Source: Adineta vaga
Lineage: Eukaryota > Rotifera
Assembly: GCA_021613535.1 (NCBI GenBank)
Contig: CP075495.1
Span: 12,958,001 to 13,022,000, forward strand
DNA length: 64,000 nucleotides
Reading direction: 5' to 3'
The notes below the pieces were generated by a model that was not told the origin of the DNA, searched no databases, and saw only the letters and a list, made by a program, of their open reading frames with translations. Of this stretch, positions 1-10,556 are shown in pieces. Position numbers and translations under genes: made by a program. Position 1 is the stretch's first letter; every line of letters starts with the position of its first letter.

Positions 1-1651
1 TGCAGAAAATATTGATAATGAATCAATTTCATCTGAACTTGATCAAACAAGTGATGAAGAAACAGCTGAACTCGATGAAATTTTTAACCAGTCAAATTTA
101 TCTAATCATCATTTGACATCATCCGAAACTTTATTAGAATGTCTTATTTGTTACGAATTAAAACGTCTTCAAAAACGAACATGTTGTGATTTTCTTGCTT
201 GTTCCGCGTGTTTAAATTCCTATGTTGAACAACAAATCAAAGAAGGAATTATTCGTATTCAATGTCCAAATCAAGATTGTCATATTTACATGCATCGCGA
301 TGAAATACATAAGCGTTGTTTATCACCTGAATTACGACAGAAATTTACACGATTTCTAATTGATAATAATCGTGCAATAAATATTAAAACATGTCCAAGA
401 TGTTCGAACATTCATGAAATCGGTAAATGAAAAGATTGCAAAGAAAAATGAATTTGTTTGATGTAAGGAAAGTTTTATTTAGATCTTGAACTTTGTCGGT
501 CAATGCGACGAGCACCGACGAAAGTTCAATGTGTGGAATGTAATTTAATCTGGTGCTTTCAATGTCATTCACCGTGGCATGATGGTATACAATGTAAAGA
601 ATTTCGTCGCGGAGATCGAATGTTAAAAAAATGGGCACGAGAAGTTCATTATGGACAACACAATGCACAGCAATGTCCTTCTTGCAAAGTACAAATTTCT
701 TCACTATTATTCTTTTCTTGACTTTCATTGTTTTGTTATTATGATTGAAGGTATATATTCAACGAACGAAAGGATGTGATCATATTGTTTGTCTTCGTTG
801 TAAAACAGAATTCTGTTATAAATGTGGTGATCGTTTTCGAGATATAATCTTTATCGGTAGAACTTTCACTTTTTTCTTTCAAAACTTTGAGATTGATTTC
901 ATTCGATATTTTCCAGGTGATCATTACAGCGAATTGAGTGTTCTCGGTTGCAAATATCGTTTTTGTCCCGATGATCCATTGAAACGTCGATTAATTCGTG
1001 GCTCAATTTTAGGAGGAAAAATCTTAGCTGCACCAGTACTTCTTTGTTTAGCAGTTGTTGCTGGAGCAGTTTGTGCTGGAATTGGACTTCCAACTTATTG
1101 TTGTCTTGCACTTGTTCGACAAATAAAAGTAATGATTTTCTTTAGAAAATTGAGAGATGTTTTTCTAAAGATTTGTGATTTTTTAGGCACGACGACGAAG
1201 ACGACATCATGCAAAATTAAAAGAACCTGTTTTGATGAGCTGTAAGTCATCGAATAAGAAATTCTTATTTTTATATTTTGATATGAATTAAAGATAAGAC
1301 ATTGAATACTATGGTTCCACAACTAATTCCACGTGAGCCAGTTAATATTATGGGAATGAAAGCCGGATTTAATTCTATTCGATCAAATATTCAAGATAAT
1401 CTCCAAATAGAAATTGATCCAACTAGCGATGCTCCCATTGCTGTTTTTGATGGTAACAATATTGTTTTATTCTTTCTTTCTCTCAAAATTTTTATTTATT
1501 TAGAATGTGATATAAATACTAAACTAAATCAACCAGGTATGTTTTCACGTTAATCATCAGACATATTCAAACTATTTTATCATTTGAACCTTTAGATTCA
1601 ATAATTTCATCTTCATTTACTTTTACACGATTAGATTTGGGTACTTCTTAA
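1..1651 (+). CDS. RNF217: RBR (RING-IBR-RING) E3 ubiquitin ligase, RNF217-like; 5' end outside window
   Basis: Transfers ubiquitin through a RING1-IBR-RING2 module and is probably anchored in a membrane. Exons by splice sites and frame: up to 422, 483-688, 751-856, 917-1128, 1187-1241, 1294-1452, 1504-1536, 1596-1651. RING1 starts at ECLICYELKR (about 137) and ends near CPRCSNIHEI. The IBR contains CVECNLIWCFQCHSPWHDG, and RING2 has CPSCK then GCDHIVCLRCKTEFCYKCG, which includes the catalytic-type Cys. A conserved block (GDHYSELSVLGCKYRF) and a hydrophobic segment (LLCLAVVAGAVCAGIG) follow, in the same order as in vertebrate RNF217. The C-terminus has no clear homology. By my splice reading its last codons and stop (1649-1651) lie inside the left inverted repeat of a transposon. 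Family assignment is strong; the last two exons are less certain. Confidence 0.85.
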
Positions 1652-2372
1652 GATTGACGACATCTTCACCTGATCGGTGAACTGTATAGGGGAAAGGATA
1701 GAAAATTTATCGGCTTATTCTCTTTAACAGATAGAATGACGGATAGAAAGCGGGCGCTTGTTTATAGACTAAATTAATACTAATTTGTAGCAAGATCAAA
1801 TAATTATATCCAAATAAGATTATTAATCATTTAATTACTGATGTTCTATAAATAGCACTCCCTTGAGGTAAGTGACATCATTCACAATGGCTTATTCTCC
1901 ACTTCCAGCTCTTGATGATTTATCTGTTCGTCAGTGGAACAACTTAACAGATGATTTAGAAAAAAATTATTGATTTTTGTTAACACGTTGGATTATTACA
2001 TACTTATCCAACTGAACCTTGTCCAAAGTTACATAATAATTGGTACTTAGGCTCGTGTTCAAAATCGATTGATTAATGTAAATGACGATGCCGAACATGT
2101 AAGTCATCTCGTTCTATACGTAAAGGTACTTTCTTTGAGTGTAGTCAACTAGAACTACAACAAATATTAGATCTAATGATGTATTGGTGTCAGGGCTTAG
2201 ATTCTCATAAGTTCATTGAAAGCATGTTTGCTAAAAACAAGCGCCCTCTTTCTATCCGTCATTCTATCTGTTAAAGAGAATAAGCCAATAAATTTTCGTT
2301 TCTTTCCTCTTATACAGTTCACCAATCAGGTGAAGGTGTCTTCAATCTGATTTCTGAATCTGAAGAAGTACC
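1640..2372 (+). mobile_element. Decayed, internally deleted Merlin/ISXO2-like DNA transposon
   Basis: Long terminal inverted repeats are visible by eye. The left one runs from about 1640 (GGTACTTCTTAAGATTG) to 1770, the right one from about 2228 to 2372, where its reverse complement begins GGTACTTCTTCAGATT. Their inner halves are nearly identical, sharing for example TATTCTCTTTAACAGATAGA. The right repeat carries about 14 extra bases near its outer end. The interior, read from ATG 1887, gives MAYSPLPALDDLSVRQWN, then after in-frame stops a zinc-knuckle-like CRTCKSS and SIRKGTFFECSQLELQQIL. That is the N-terminal pattern of Merlin / IS1016-like (ISXO2) transposases. The DDE catalytic domain is absent, so the copy cannot mobilise itself. 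I could not identify a clean 8-9 bp target duplication. Confidence 0.8.
1887..2230 (+). pseudogene. Remnant of Merlin-type transposase N-terminus
   Basis: Reading begins at ATG 1887 and reaches a stop after about 30 codons. The frame of the following homologous segment contains stops before and inside the Cys-containing region, then runs open through CRTCKSSRSIRKGTFFECS and LMMYWCQGLDSHKF until it meets the right inverted repeat. In this family the N-terminal part carries a Cys-rich knuckle followed by the SIRKG-T-FF segment, with the DDE domain further on. Only the N-terminal quarter or so remains. It is transcriptionally parallel to the neighbouring host genes. Confidence 0.7.
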
Positions 2373-2551
2373 ACCAATTTAGTATTCTCCTAGTCATTTT
2401 TTTGTATTTGATTACATACAAATATTTCCTTTCTATTTTTATGAACAGTATGTTCAGCTTTTGCTGTTGTATTCGATCTGATTACATTTAGAAACACAAA
2501 TATATATTTTAAGAATAAAATAATTATTTCACGTGTTTTTTTTATATAAAG

Positions 2552-4493
2552 ATGATTTTTTTGAAATATTTCTCGAAAATAAAATATGCTCGTTATGCAT
2601 CAACATCATCCACTATATTTGCTTTAGCAACTGGTCAACAGATACGAAGTGGTGTAGCAATTATTCGTGTATCGGGTTCGACAGCAACACAATCATTGTT
2701 AACATTAACAAAAGAAATCAATTTAGAAAAATTTCAACCAAAAAAATTATATTTAAAAAAACTTTATCATTCGAAAACAAATGATCTCATTGATCAATGT
2801 ATGACTGTATGGTTCAAAGGTAAACGAATCGATTTATCGATAAAAATGAACGAGATTTTGTTTAGGACCAAAAAGTTTTACTGGAGAAGATACAGTTGAA
2901 TTGTAAATATGAGAAAATACTTTGATTTCATTCTCTTCTATTGTAATTTAGTCATATTCATGGATCAAAAGCTGTTGCAAGTGCAATGTTTTCAATACTT
3001 GCTTCATTACCAAATTATCGGTTAGCTGAACCAGGAGAATTTAGTAAAAGGTAATGATGATTTTCAATGTGATAGAATTAAATTCAATCAGATCGTTAAA
3101 GATATCTTTAGAGCTTATTTAAATGGTCGTTTGGATTTGACTGAAGCAGAAGGTTTAATTGATTTAATCAATGCTCAAACTGAACAACAACGTAAACAAT
3201 CGTTATATCAAATGCAAGGCTCTTTGAAAGATCTTTATGAACGTTGGAGAATTGATTTAGTTAAAGTATGAAGAATACGAAATAATTAATGAAAAGATTT
3301 TTCTCTTTTTCTTCTCTCAAGTCTTTAGCACATGCAGAAGCTTATATTGATTTTCATGAAGATCAACATATAGAAGCTGATATTTTGAAAGAAGGTATGA
3401 AAAAATGATTTCAATTCGTAATTGTTTTTGTTTTCTGTTTTCAGTTATTAACAAAGTTAAAAGTACTTATGAGAATATTTCTCGACATTTACAAGATCAT
3501 CGTCGTGGAGAAATTTTACGAGATGGTTGTCGAATTGCAATACTTGGTGCACCAAATGCCGGAAAAGTAAAATAAAAGTTTCTTTAATTTAAAAAATCAA
3601 TATTGGTTCAAATGAGTTTTAGAGTTCATTGCTGAATATTTTGAGTAAGAAATGCTTTTTCACTTCATTTCTTACGCTTTAAATAACTTTAGCCCAGAAA
3701 CCAACAGCTATTGTTTCACCTATCGCAGGCACTACTCGAGATATTATTGAATCAACGATTGACATGGGTGGATATCCCGTAATTATTTCTGATACAGCAG
3801 GATTACGATTGACCAATGATCCAATTGAACACGAAGGAGTATCGAGAGCGTTTGATCGGTTTGTTTTATTTTCGAAGAAAATAAATATTCTTTTTCAAAA
3901 GTAAACTTTCTTCTTTTCTCTAGCGCAAATATATGTGATCTTCTGATTGTTGTAATTGATGTGAATATGTTATCATTAAATGAAGATTTGAATGAACAAA
4001 TTAATCAACATACATCGAATTTATTTACTATGAAATCATCATCATTGAATTCTTCGACTAAATTAATTCTATTGAATAAAATTGATTTAGTTAATGAGAA
4101 GATACCGATGAAATTCAATGATAATATTATACCGATTTCATGTACTTCAGGTAGAAATATTCAAGAATTTCTTGAAAAATTAACCGAATATATTGCTGAA
4201 AAGTACAATCATTCTTCTTTCTACTTTCAATCAAACAATTTTTTAAAATCTTTTCAGATGTTCTGAACCAACTTTTACAACACCATCTTTAACTAGTGAA
4301 CGTCATCGAATCTATTTAACTCAAACAGTTGAAGATCTCAATATTCTTAACGTTCATCAATAACAACACTGATCTTGTTCTAGCTGTCGAATATCTTCGT
4401 CTTGCTATTCGATCACTTGGTACAATAACCGGTATTGTATATACCGAAGAATTACTTGATGTTATATTTCGTGATTTTTGCATTGGAAAATAA
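2552..4493 (+). CDS. GTPBP3: Mitochondrial tRNA-modification GTPase (MnmE/TrmE family)
   Basis: With MTO1 this GTPase installs the C5 modification of the wobble uridine in mitochondrial tRNAs. Ten exons: 2552-2819, 2866-2902, 2952-3050, 3112-3265, 3322-3394, 3445-3566, 3623-3644, 3693-3858, 3924-4202, 4258-4493. The N-terminus is basic ([17 protein letters not shown]), a plausible mitochondrial presequence, then STIFALATG and GVAIIRVSG open the TrmE N-domain. The helical domain has [19 protein letters not shown]. The G domain shows G1 GAPNAGKSSLLN, G2 AGTTRD, G3 DTAG and G4 NKID. The protein ends FCIGK, the family's diagnostic C-terminus with its catalytic Cys. Exon lengths sum to 1456 nt, one base over a multiple of three: the last exon opens in one frame ([16 protein letters not shown]) and ends in another ([10 protein letters not shown] ... 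FCIGK), so there is a single-base shift near 4345-4375. Confidence 0.92.
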
Positions 4494-4575
4494 AAATCAA
4501 TTGTGTTTTTGTTTTGTTTGTAAATTTCTTCTCAACTACTTTTCTTTTGTTTCATTTAAGAAAATCAAAATAATC

Positions 4576-5463
4576 ATGTCGTCGATGATATCTCATCTAT
4601 TATCCATGAGAACATCGACTTATTTAGCAAGAAATATTCTTCGATGCACACAGAATCGTTTATTATCAACAGCTGTACCATCATCGAATAAAACACCGAA
4701 TACAAATGATCATATTCTACCTGAACAATTACCTTTATCTGAAAAGAAAAAAAAGGCAAGATTTAATATTTCATGGAAAAGTAAATAAATATAGTTTAAA
4801 ACAATGAAAGATATTCAAGTCGTTTCTTTTTTCTTGTTAGCTGTATCTGTAACAGTTTTTGGTGCTGCATCTCTAATGGCTTTCATTTATTATCTTGATC
4901 AACGTAAAGTACAAAAACGTAAAGTTCTTCAACGTGCTGCTGTAGGGAAAATGGCAATCGGTGGACCATTTTCATTAATAACGCATGAAAAAAAACCGAT
5001 AACTGACAAAGATTTTCATGGCCAATGGTTATTGATTTATTTTGGTTTTACACATTGTCCTGATATATGTCCAGAAGAATTAGAGAAATTAGCTGAAGTA
5101 ACCGAACTACTTCATCGACAGAAGAATAACCAAAAACATCCATTCCAACCTGTATTTGTTTCTGTTGATCCTGAACGTGATACACCAGAATTAGTTTCTA
5201 AATATATCAAAGATTATTCGCCACATTTCATTGGTTTAACAGGAACACGTGATCAAGTTGCTGAAATGTGTAAACATTATCGCGTTTATTTTAGTCAAGG
5301 ACCTAAAGTTGGAGATGATTATATTGTTGATCATGCGATTATAATGTATTTGATCAATCCAGATGGAGAATTTGTCGACTATTATGGTCGAAATAAGAAT
5401 GCAAAAGAAGTTGCTTATGCAATTGAACAACATATGAATGCTTTTAAAGAATCGAATAAATAG
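4576..5463 (+). CDS. SCO1: SCO-type copper chaperone for cytochrome c oxidase assembly
   Basis: Inner-membrane protein delivering copper to the CuA site of COX2. Exon 1 (4576-4780) encodes a mitochondrial presequence rich in Arg and Ser (TYLARNILRC). Exon 2 (4811-5463) encodes a transmembrane helix (about LLAVSVTVFGAASLMAFIYY) and the thioredoxin-like domain. That domain has FGFTHCPDICPEELEK with the copper-binding CxxxC, the conserved FVSVDPERDTPE, and the distal His in DDYIVDHAIIMYL. The two parts join in frame only if the 30 nt from 4781 to 4810 (GTAAAT ... AAAG) are removed: 205+653 = 858 nt, 285 residues. A start at ATG 4804 would lose the presequence. It begins 82 nt after the GTPBP3 stop and ends 107 nt before the TENT2 start. 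SCO1 and SCO2 cannot be told apart here. Confidence 0.92.
4781..4810 (+). other. Inferred ultra-short (30-nt) intron in the SCO gene
   Basis: GT at 4781 and AG at 4809-4810. It contains in-frame TAA codons, so unspliced readthrough would stop after 70 codons. Removing exactly 30 nt joins the presequence exon to the membrane-helix exon in frame (AAA A|AT ATT CAA). There is no polypyrimidine tract, and it is shorter than the other introns I traced in the window (about 42 nt and up). Alternatives are a processed 5' end starting at 4804, or a consensus error. Confidence 0.5.
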
Positions 5464-5539
5464 TTTGTTTTAAAAACTAGACAGACAAAAAATAAACTTT
5501 AGTTTCATTGTTTAGTATTATTAAACTATTTTAGATATA

Positions 5540-5562
5540 AAAGAAAAGAAAAGAAAAGAAAA
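5540..5562 (+). repeat. AAAAG-type microsatellite before TENT2
   Basis: Several units of AAAAG lie immediately 5' of the TENT2 start codon (5571). They are preceded by a splice-acceptor-like CTATTTTAG at about 5526-5534. Confidence 0.8.
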
Positions 5563-5570
5563 CATATATA

Positions 5571-7501
5571 ATGGCATCAATGTTAAAGAAAGGAAAAATA
5601 AGTTTTGGATATAAACGAACAAATCGGCAACGAAATGCTTTAAATCCACCATCGAAAGAATTTACTAATTATGAAAATGAACAGTATATTGATTTTAGTC
5701 AATTGAATAGGAAACGACCACGAGAGTAGGTTGAAAAACATAGAGTTATGGAATTTCAATTTATTCTTTTAAATAATTAGATCACACAGTCCAAAAATGA
5801 ACAAATCAAAGAAATTAAAACAAGATTTCAATCATGTTGGTTCTACTTCAGCAAATTTTGAAATAGTAATTAAAGCAAGGAAAGTATTTGATAATCAAAT
5901 TTCTGTTTAGTTGACCAATGAACTTTTAAATCATTATGATAAAGCCAAACAACTTGAATCAACTTATGCATTGAAATGGAAACTTTGTCAAGATCTTTTT
6001 TCCATGTTTATAGGAATTGTTCCAAGTAAAATCCGAAGAAAATTAATTTTATATTGACATATTCTTCTCTTTCTTTGTTTAGATTTAGGTGTTTATCTCG
6101 TAGGATCAAGTGCAAATGGATTTGCTACAGAAGATACAGATGCTGATATATGTATTGTTATTTCATCTTATCCAGTGAAGAAATGAAACACAAATATCGA
6201 TCGATACATTATTCCTTCCTTTTTTTTCTCTCCTTTAAGATTGATCAAAAACGTGAAGCAGTCAAATTTCTTGAAATAGTTCGACGTGCATTACGAAAAA
6301 AGATTTGTTTGTATTTTCCTTCTTCTATAATTTCGATTGAATTTTATTTCTTATTTAGTTGCTGGTTCCTGTGATTTGATACGTGCTCGTGTACCAATTC
6401 TTCGATTTACTGATTATGCCACGTAAAATTTTAAGATTTCGATATGGTATTATAAAAATTGATTTGTTTATTTAGTCGATTAAGATGTGATGTAAATATT
6501 AATAATTCAACTGGAATTCGAAATACAGATTTATTACGATTTTATGCTGAAACAGACGAACGAGTAGCTCCACTTGGTTAGTATTGAACTATTCTTATAG
6601 TCGATAAGCTTTTCAAATAAATCATGAAGAGAAATTTATCGATTGATATTTCTGCAATTAAACCGATTCTTTCTTTTCTAGTCTTAACAATAAAAACATG
6701 GGCAAAATATCATAATGTACGACAAACAAAAACTATTTGTAAAATCTGAATTACAGAAATAGCGCTTTTTTCTCTTTCATAATAGATTAATGATGCCAGT
6801 CAAAAGACGTTATCAAGTTATTCTTTAACATTAATGTGTCTTTTCTTTTTGCAAAGTAATTCATAATCAAATTTGTTTATCTTCAAATTATTTCAAATCT
6901 TTTCTAGGTGTTGTCAAACCAGCAGTTGTACCAGTTTGGCAAGCATTATTACCGGTATATTAGATCTAGTTTGAAAGATAGTAATCTATTGATAACATGC
7001 TTCATTACAGGATCGTTTTGATGTTAATATTCCTGTTTCACAATTGAAACGTAATGATGAACCAAAATTAATTTGGAAATCAGAAAATCATCAAACAATT
7101 GCCGAACTATTTATAGGTTTTTTAAAATTCTTTTCAAAAGATTTTCGGTAAGAAAGATCATTTAAATGAGAAAAACTTATATCAATATAATTCAGATATG
7201 AAAAACATGCAATTAGTGTACGTACGGGTTGTCTCATGGACAAAGAAGATTTTCTTGATAATGATTCAACAAATTATGGAGATGTTCTATTGGCTATTGA
7301 AGGTAAATTTGATAAGTTTGACAGAATATCTTGTGAGTGATTCGTTTGTTTATTTCAGAACCATTTGATTTTACTAATACAGCTCGATCAGTGTATGATG
7401 ACAATGAATTTGAACGTATCGTTCGTGTATTTCGTCGAAGTTTTTTTACGATTGACAAAACCAAATCTTTTTCTTCTATTCTCATTGAACAATTTGATTA
7501 A
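5571..7501 (+). CDS. TENT2: GLD2-type non-canonical poly(A) polymerase (TENT2/PAPD4)
   Basis: Cytoplasmic nucleotidyltransferase that lengthens mRNA poly(A) tails. A basic N-terminus (MASMLKKGKISFGYKRTNR) is followed by the catalytic domain. This contains VYLVGSSANGFATEDTDADI, with the helical-turn GS motif and the first two catalytic Asp (TDAD). The third Asp is in RLRCDVNINNSTGIRNTDLL. Then come IKTWAKYH, INDASQKTLSSYSLTLM, and the PAP-associated domain EPFDFTNTARSV. The order and spacing match vertebrate TENT2 throughout. About twelve exons separated by introns of 45-80 nt; the first ends at 5725, the second is 5781-5865, the third starts at 5911. There is no RNA-binding domain, as expected for the family, so targeting would need partners. 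It lies head-to-tail behind GTPBP3 and SCO. Confidence 0.9.
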
Positions 7502-10500
7502 TCTATGCATATGTTTGTTTGTTTTTTGTTTCTTTTTGTTATACTTTTTGTCGCTCAGGACTTTTGTTTCTATAAACTTCGTTCGAAATATTTTGTTGTT
7601 ATTACTATGATTGTTATTAGGATAAATCCATGTGTATTCTACCAATTATTGTAAAAAAGTATTTTTTTATTGAATTTCTTGTGTTGATTAGACGTAAGGT
7701 AGATGACAAATAAGTTTGATCAAAAATAATTCGCAACTTCTACCTAAGATACAGCAGATTGAGGTCGTTGTTAAGGAACATTTAAAAAAAAAGAAGAAGA
7801 TTATTTTTATTTTTACAACTCATTTTTTGAAAAAAAGAGAGAAGGTCATAAGACTTCTTCTGTCGATGTTACTATACACAACGATCTGTATCTCCTCCTG
7901 TATTTCAAGTAGGAGTCGCAAATTGTCCTCGGCTAAAACTATCTGCCGTCTATGTACTGTCTAATCACCACAAGAAATTCAATAAATAACACTTCTTATC
8001 AAATGTACTAAAATACACGTGGATTCAGTCACAAGCATGTAACTTGCTTTAATTCTCTTTTGGTATATTATAGTTAATCACAGATTTAAATTTCAACTTG
8101 AACCAAATGAAAGTTTTCTTAACGTATGCAATTGAATAAATGTCGATATTTAGGAACAAATTTCTTCTATAACTAATATTACAGTTCATCGAATAATACG
8201 TATGCAAGCATCATGATACGTTTCTTTTTTGTCTTTTTCACTTGATTATAATAAGAATTTGATGAAAGCAATAAATATTTCCATTTTGCATAGCAAAATA
8301 TGCGGAAATCGGTTAACTATTCCTGACAAGAATTCTACCAACTTTATCAATGATTTGTTGTTCTTTTCCAATGAAGTTATCCTTATTTTGCGCTGTTAGC
8401 TATAACATTGAATTCATACTTTCCTCAGTAATAATAATGGTTCATGGAAAATTATGAAGTTTAATGATAATAAAAATATACAGTAAAAACAAGCAACTCG
8501 AAGGTGAACAACAATTTGAACAGAAAGAAAAACAACGATGAATCCACGAATGACTAAACAAAGCAACAACAAGATATAAACTAAAAATAGTAGTGTTTTT
8601 GTGAGTCTCTTGTATTAGGGAACGAAAATAAATCTCTAGCTACCGAATATATCGTAAGCTGAACAACTATATGAACATATGATCTGATGTGAAATCAAGA
8701 CTCACGTCAAAAATCCTACCGGAGATGGCTGGAGTGGATGAGGAGATGAAGAAAATGAATGTGGATGAGATGAGGAAAGATGATAGTGATGTTTTATTGG
8801 ATGAAATCGAATAAAACACTGAAAATAAACGATAACAAAAGACTGACTAGAGAAAAAGAAACACAATAATATAAATACAGATCAGAGATGATTTGAGAAA
8901 AAAAATAGAAAAGAGAAGAAAACAAAGAAGAAACACAATCACAGAAATCATCATGAGAACGGACATGATAATCAACGAAAACTAAAAGGCGCGGGAAAAT
9001 CACTGGATCGTGCAGGAAACAACTGGAAAAATTAACGTCTGGGATACTGCTTCTATGAAATCACAGGAATTTTACGGAACCAGCCGTTTCCGGGCGTACA
9101 ACTCGACCTGGATTGAAGACGAAGATGTAAAAAGACCATATTCATTTCTCAGTACATCCAGGATTTTTGTATTTTGAGTGACGAAACTAAAATATACAGA
9201 TAAGAATATGTTTTTCGTTTCATTTGTTAAGAAAGCTTCAGTTTTTTATACATACAGAATATTTTGTCAATTATAGTCGATTTTGCGTATGTTGTGCTGC
9301 ATTCGACTGTACTAAATCAGAACTTTCCGGACGAATCTATGAAATGAGTTTAGTCGGTGAGTAGTAAGTATATAGAATCTATAATTGTTTGACGCTGATG
9401 CCATGTTTATTTGTCAATGATCTCAATCGAAAAATATCATGTATTAATTTATGAAAGTCATTTTATCATAAAGTGTGTGAAAAATACAAGAAGATATTTT
9501 TTTCAACAGAATATAGTCACGATCTGTTAATTTAAACTAAAAAATATTTCTCAAGAGTTTAAACTCATTTTTCATCTTCTTCATTCCTGGCATTTCAGAT
9601 AGGAGTATTATTCTAATTGCCAACAAATGAATTTGTTTGCTAAATTTGCCTTATCATTTACTACAAATTTCCATATAATATTATGCATAATTCTGAGTCT
9701 GTTCTGTTTCTTGTCTATTCTTCGTGAACTACTTTTTCTACAAGTCCTTGCAGTAAACATTTGACAGCACAGTCAAACATAAATATAAGAATTTCTAGTG
9801 TAAGAAACGGTAGAAAGGTTACTAAACGATTTGATAACTATTCGCATACAGTAAAATGTGATAGAATAAACGGAGATAGCACTTATAATGAGGAGAAACA
9901 CAGATACAGACATCAGAGATTAACTAATTAGATTAAACTAATACTATCCGCTGTTGTTATAAGATTGAACATTTCTATGAAATAATATTATGTAAATATA
10001 GAAGAGTCACACAATCTTGGTTCAACCTAATGTACGATTACTTGAGTAACTAGCTAGAATATCTGCTTTCTATTTCACTTCTTCTTTCTGAAAAGTCTCC
10101 TTGATTTTAAGGAGTTGACTACAGCAGAAGTTTATACTCGCTTAAAAACGCGCATATTTGTGAAAAAAAAGAGATACGAAAAGAAATCAAAACACCGTCT
10201 TGTGCAAAAAGCTGAACTTTTTCTTCAAGCGATTGACAATATCTTACCAGAGATGAATCGAAGATAATACCATACGTCTTAGTCAGGTTCTAAAACAAAC
10301 AAATAAATAAATAAATATAATCAATTCTTATAAAAGTCATTTGTCGAAGCTCGAAGTATTCAAATTTTAGTTAACAGGGAATAAAACTAGCATATTGTCT
10401 ATTATCCGTAGTATAAAGCTGAAAAACATTGACTGCGGCGTTATCAAATATGAAATATATTCTTTGAAAATCATGTAAAGTTTATATGCAAAGTTAGCTT

Positions 10501-10556
10501 ATGTAATTATAATAAAGATACTCGCTTTTGGTCATTTGATATGGTTTGAAAAAGTT
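7502..10556. other. Gene-poor stretch downstream of TENT2
   Basis: Contains the inverted-repeat element at about 7618-8035 and two coding-like, somewhat GC-richer patches on the + strand. The first, about 8990-9170, is open for about 58 codons ending RPYSFLSTSRIFVF. The second, about 9280-9366, is open in two frames. I could not tie either to a family or join them into a gene. The remainder is AT-rich with no convincing exon. Confidence 0.5.
7618..8035. mobile_element. MITE-like element with long inverted repeats, copy A
   Basis: The left arm (about 7618-7790) and right arm (about 7865-8035) are imperfect inverted repeats. TTATTGAATTTCTTGTG in the left arm is matched exactly by the reverse complement of the right arm, followed in both by TGATTAGAC. 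Further in, the arms share a region related to TTGAGATACAG...GATCGTTGT, and further out AATCCA(T/C)GTGTATT. The centre is A/T-rich and non-coding. The element lies 120 nt after the TENT2 stop. The same inner-arm sequence recurs at 11525-11790, so this is a dispersed family. No transposase is encoded, and the exact termini and target duplication were not resolved. Confidence 0.65.

Noticed and set aside
4435-4788. Open frame running from inside GTPBP3 into the SCO presequence
   Set aside because: Its first part is out of frame with GTPBP3's FCIGK end. Only the part from ATG 4576 fits SCO.
7294-7645. Minus-strand frames overlapping the TENT2 3' end
   Set aside because: Antisense to the conserved PAP-associated domain; shadows.
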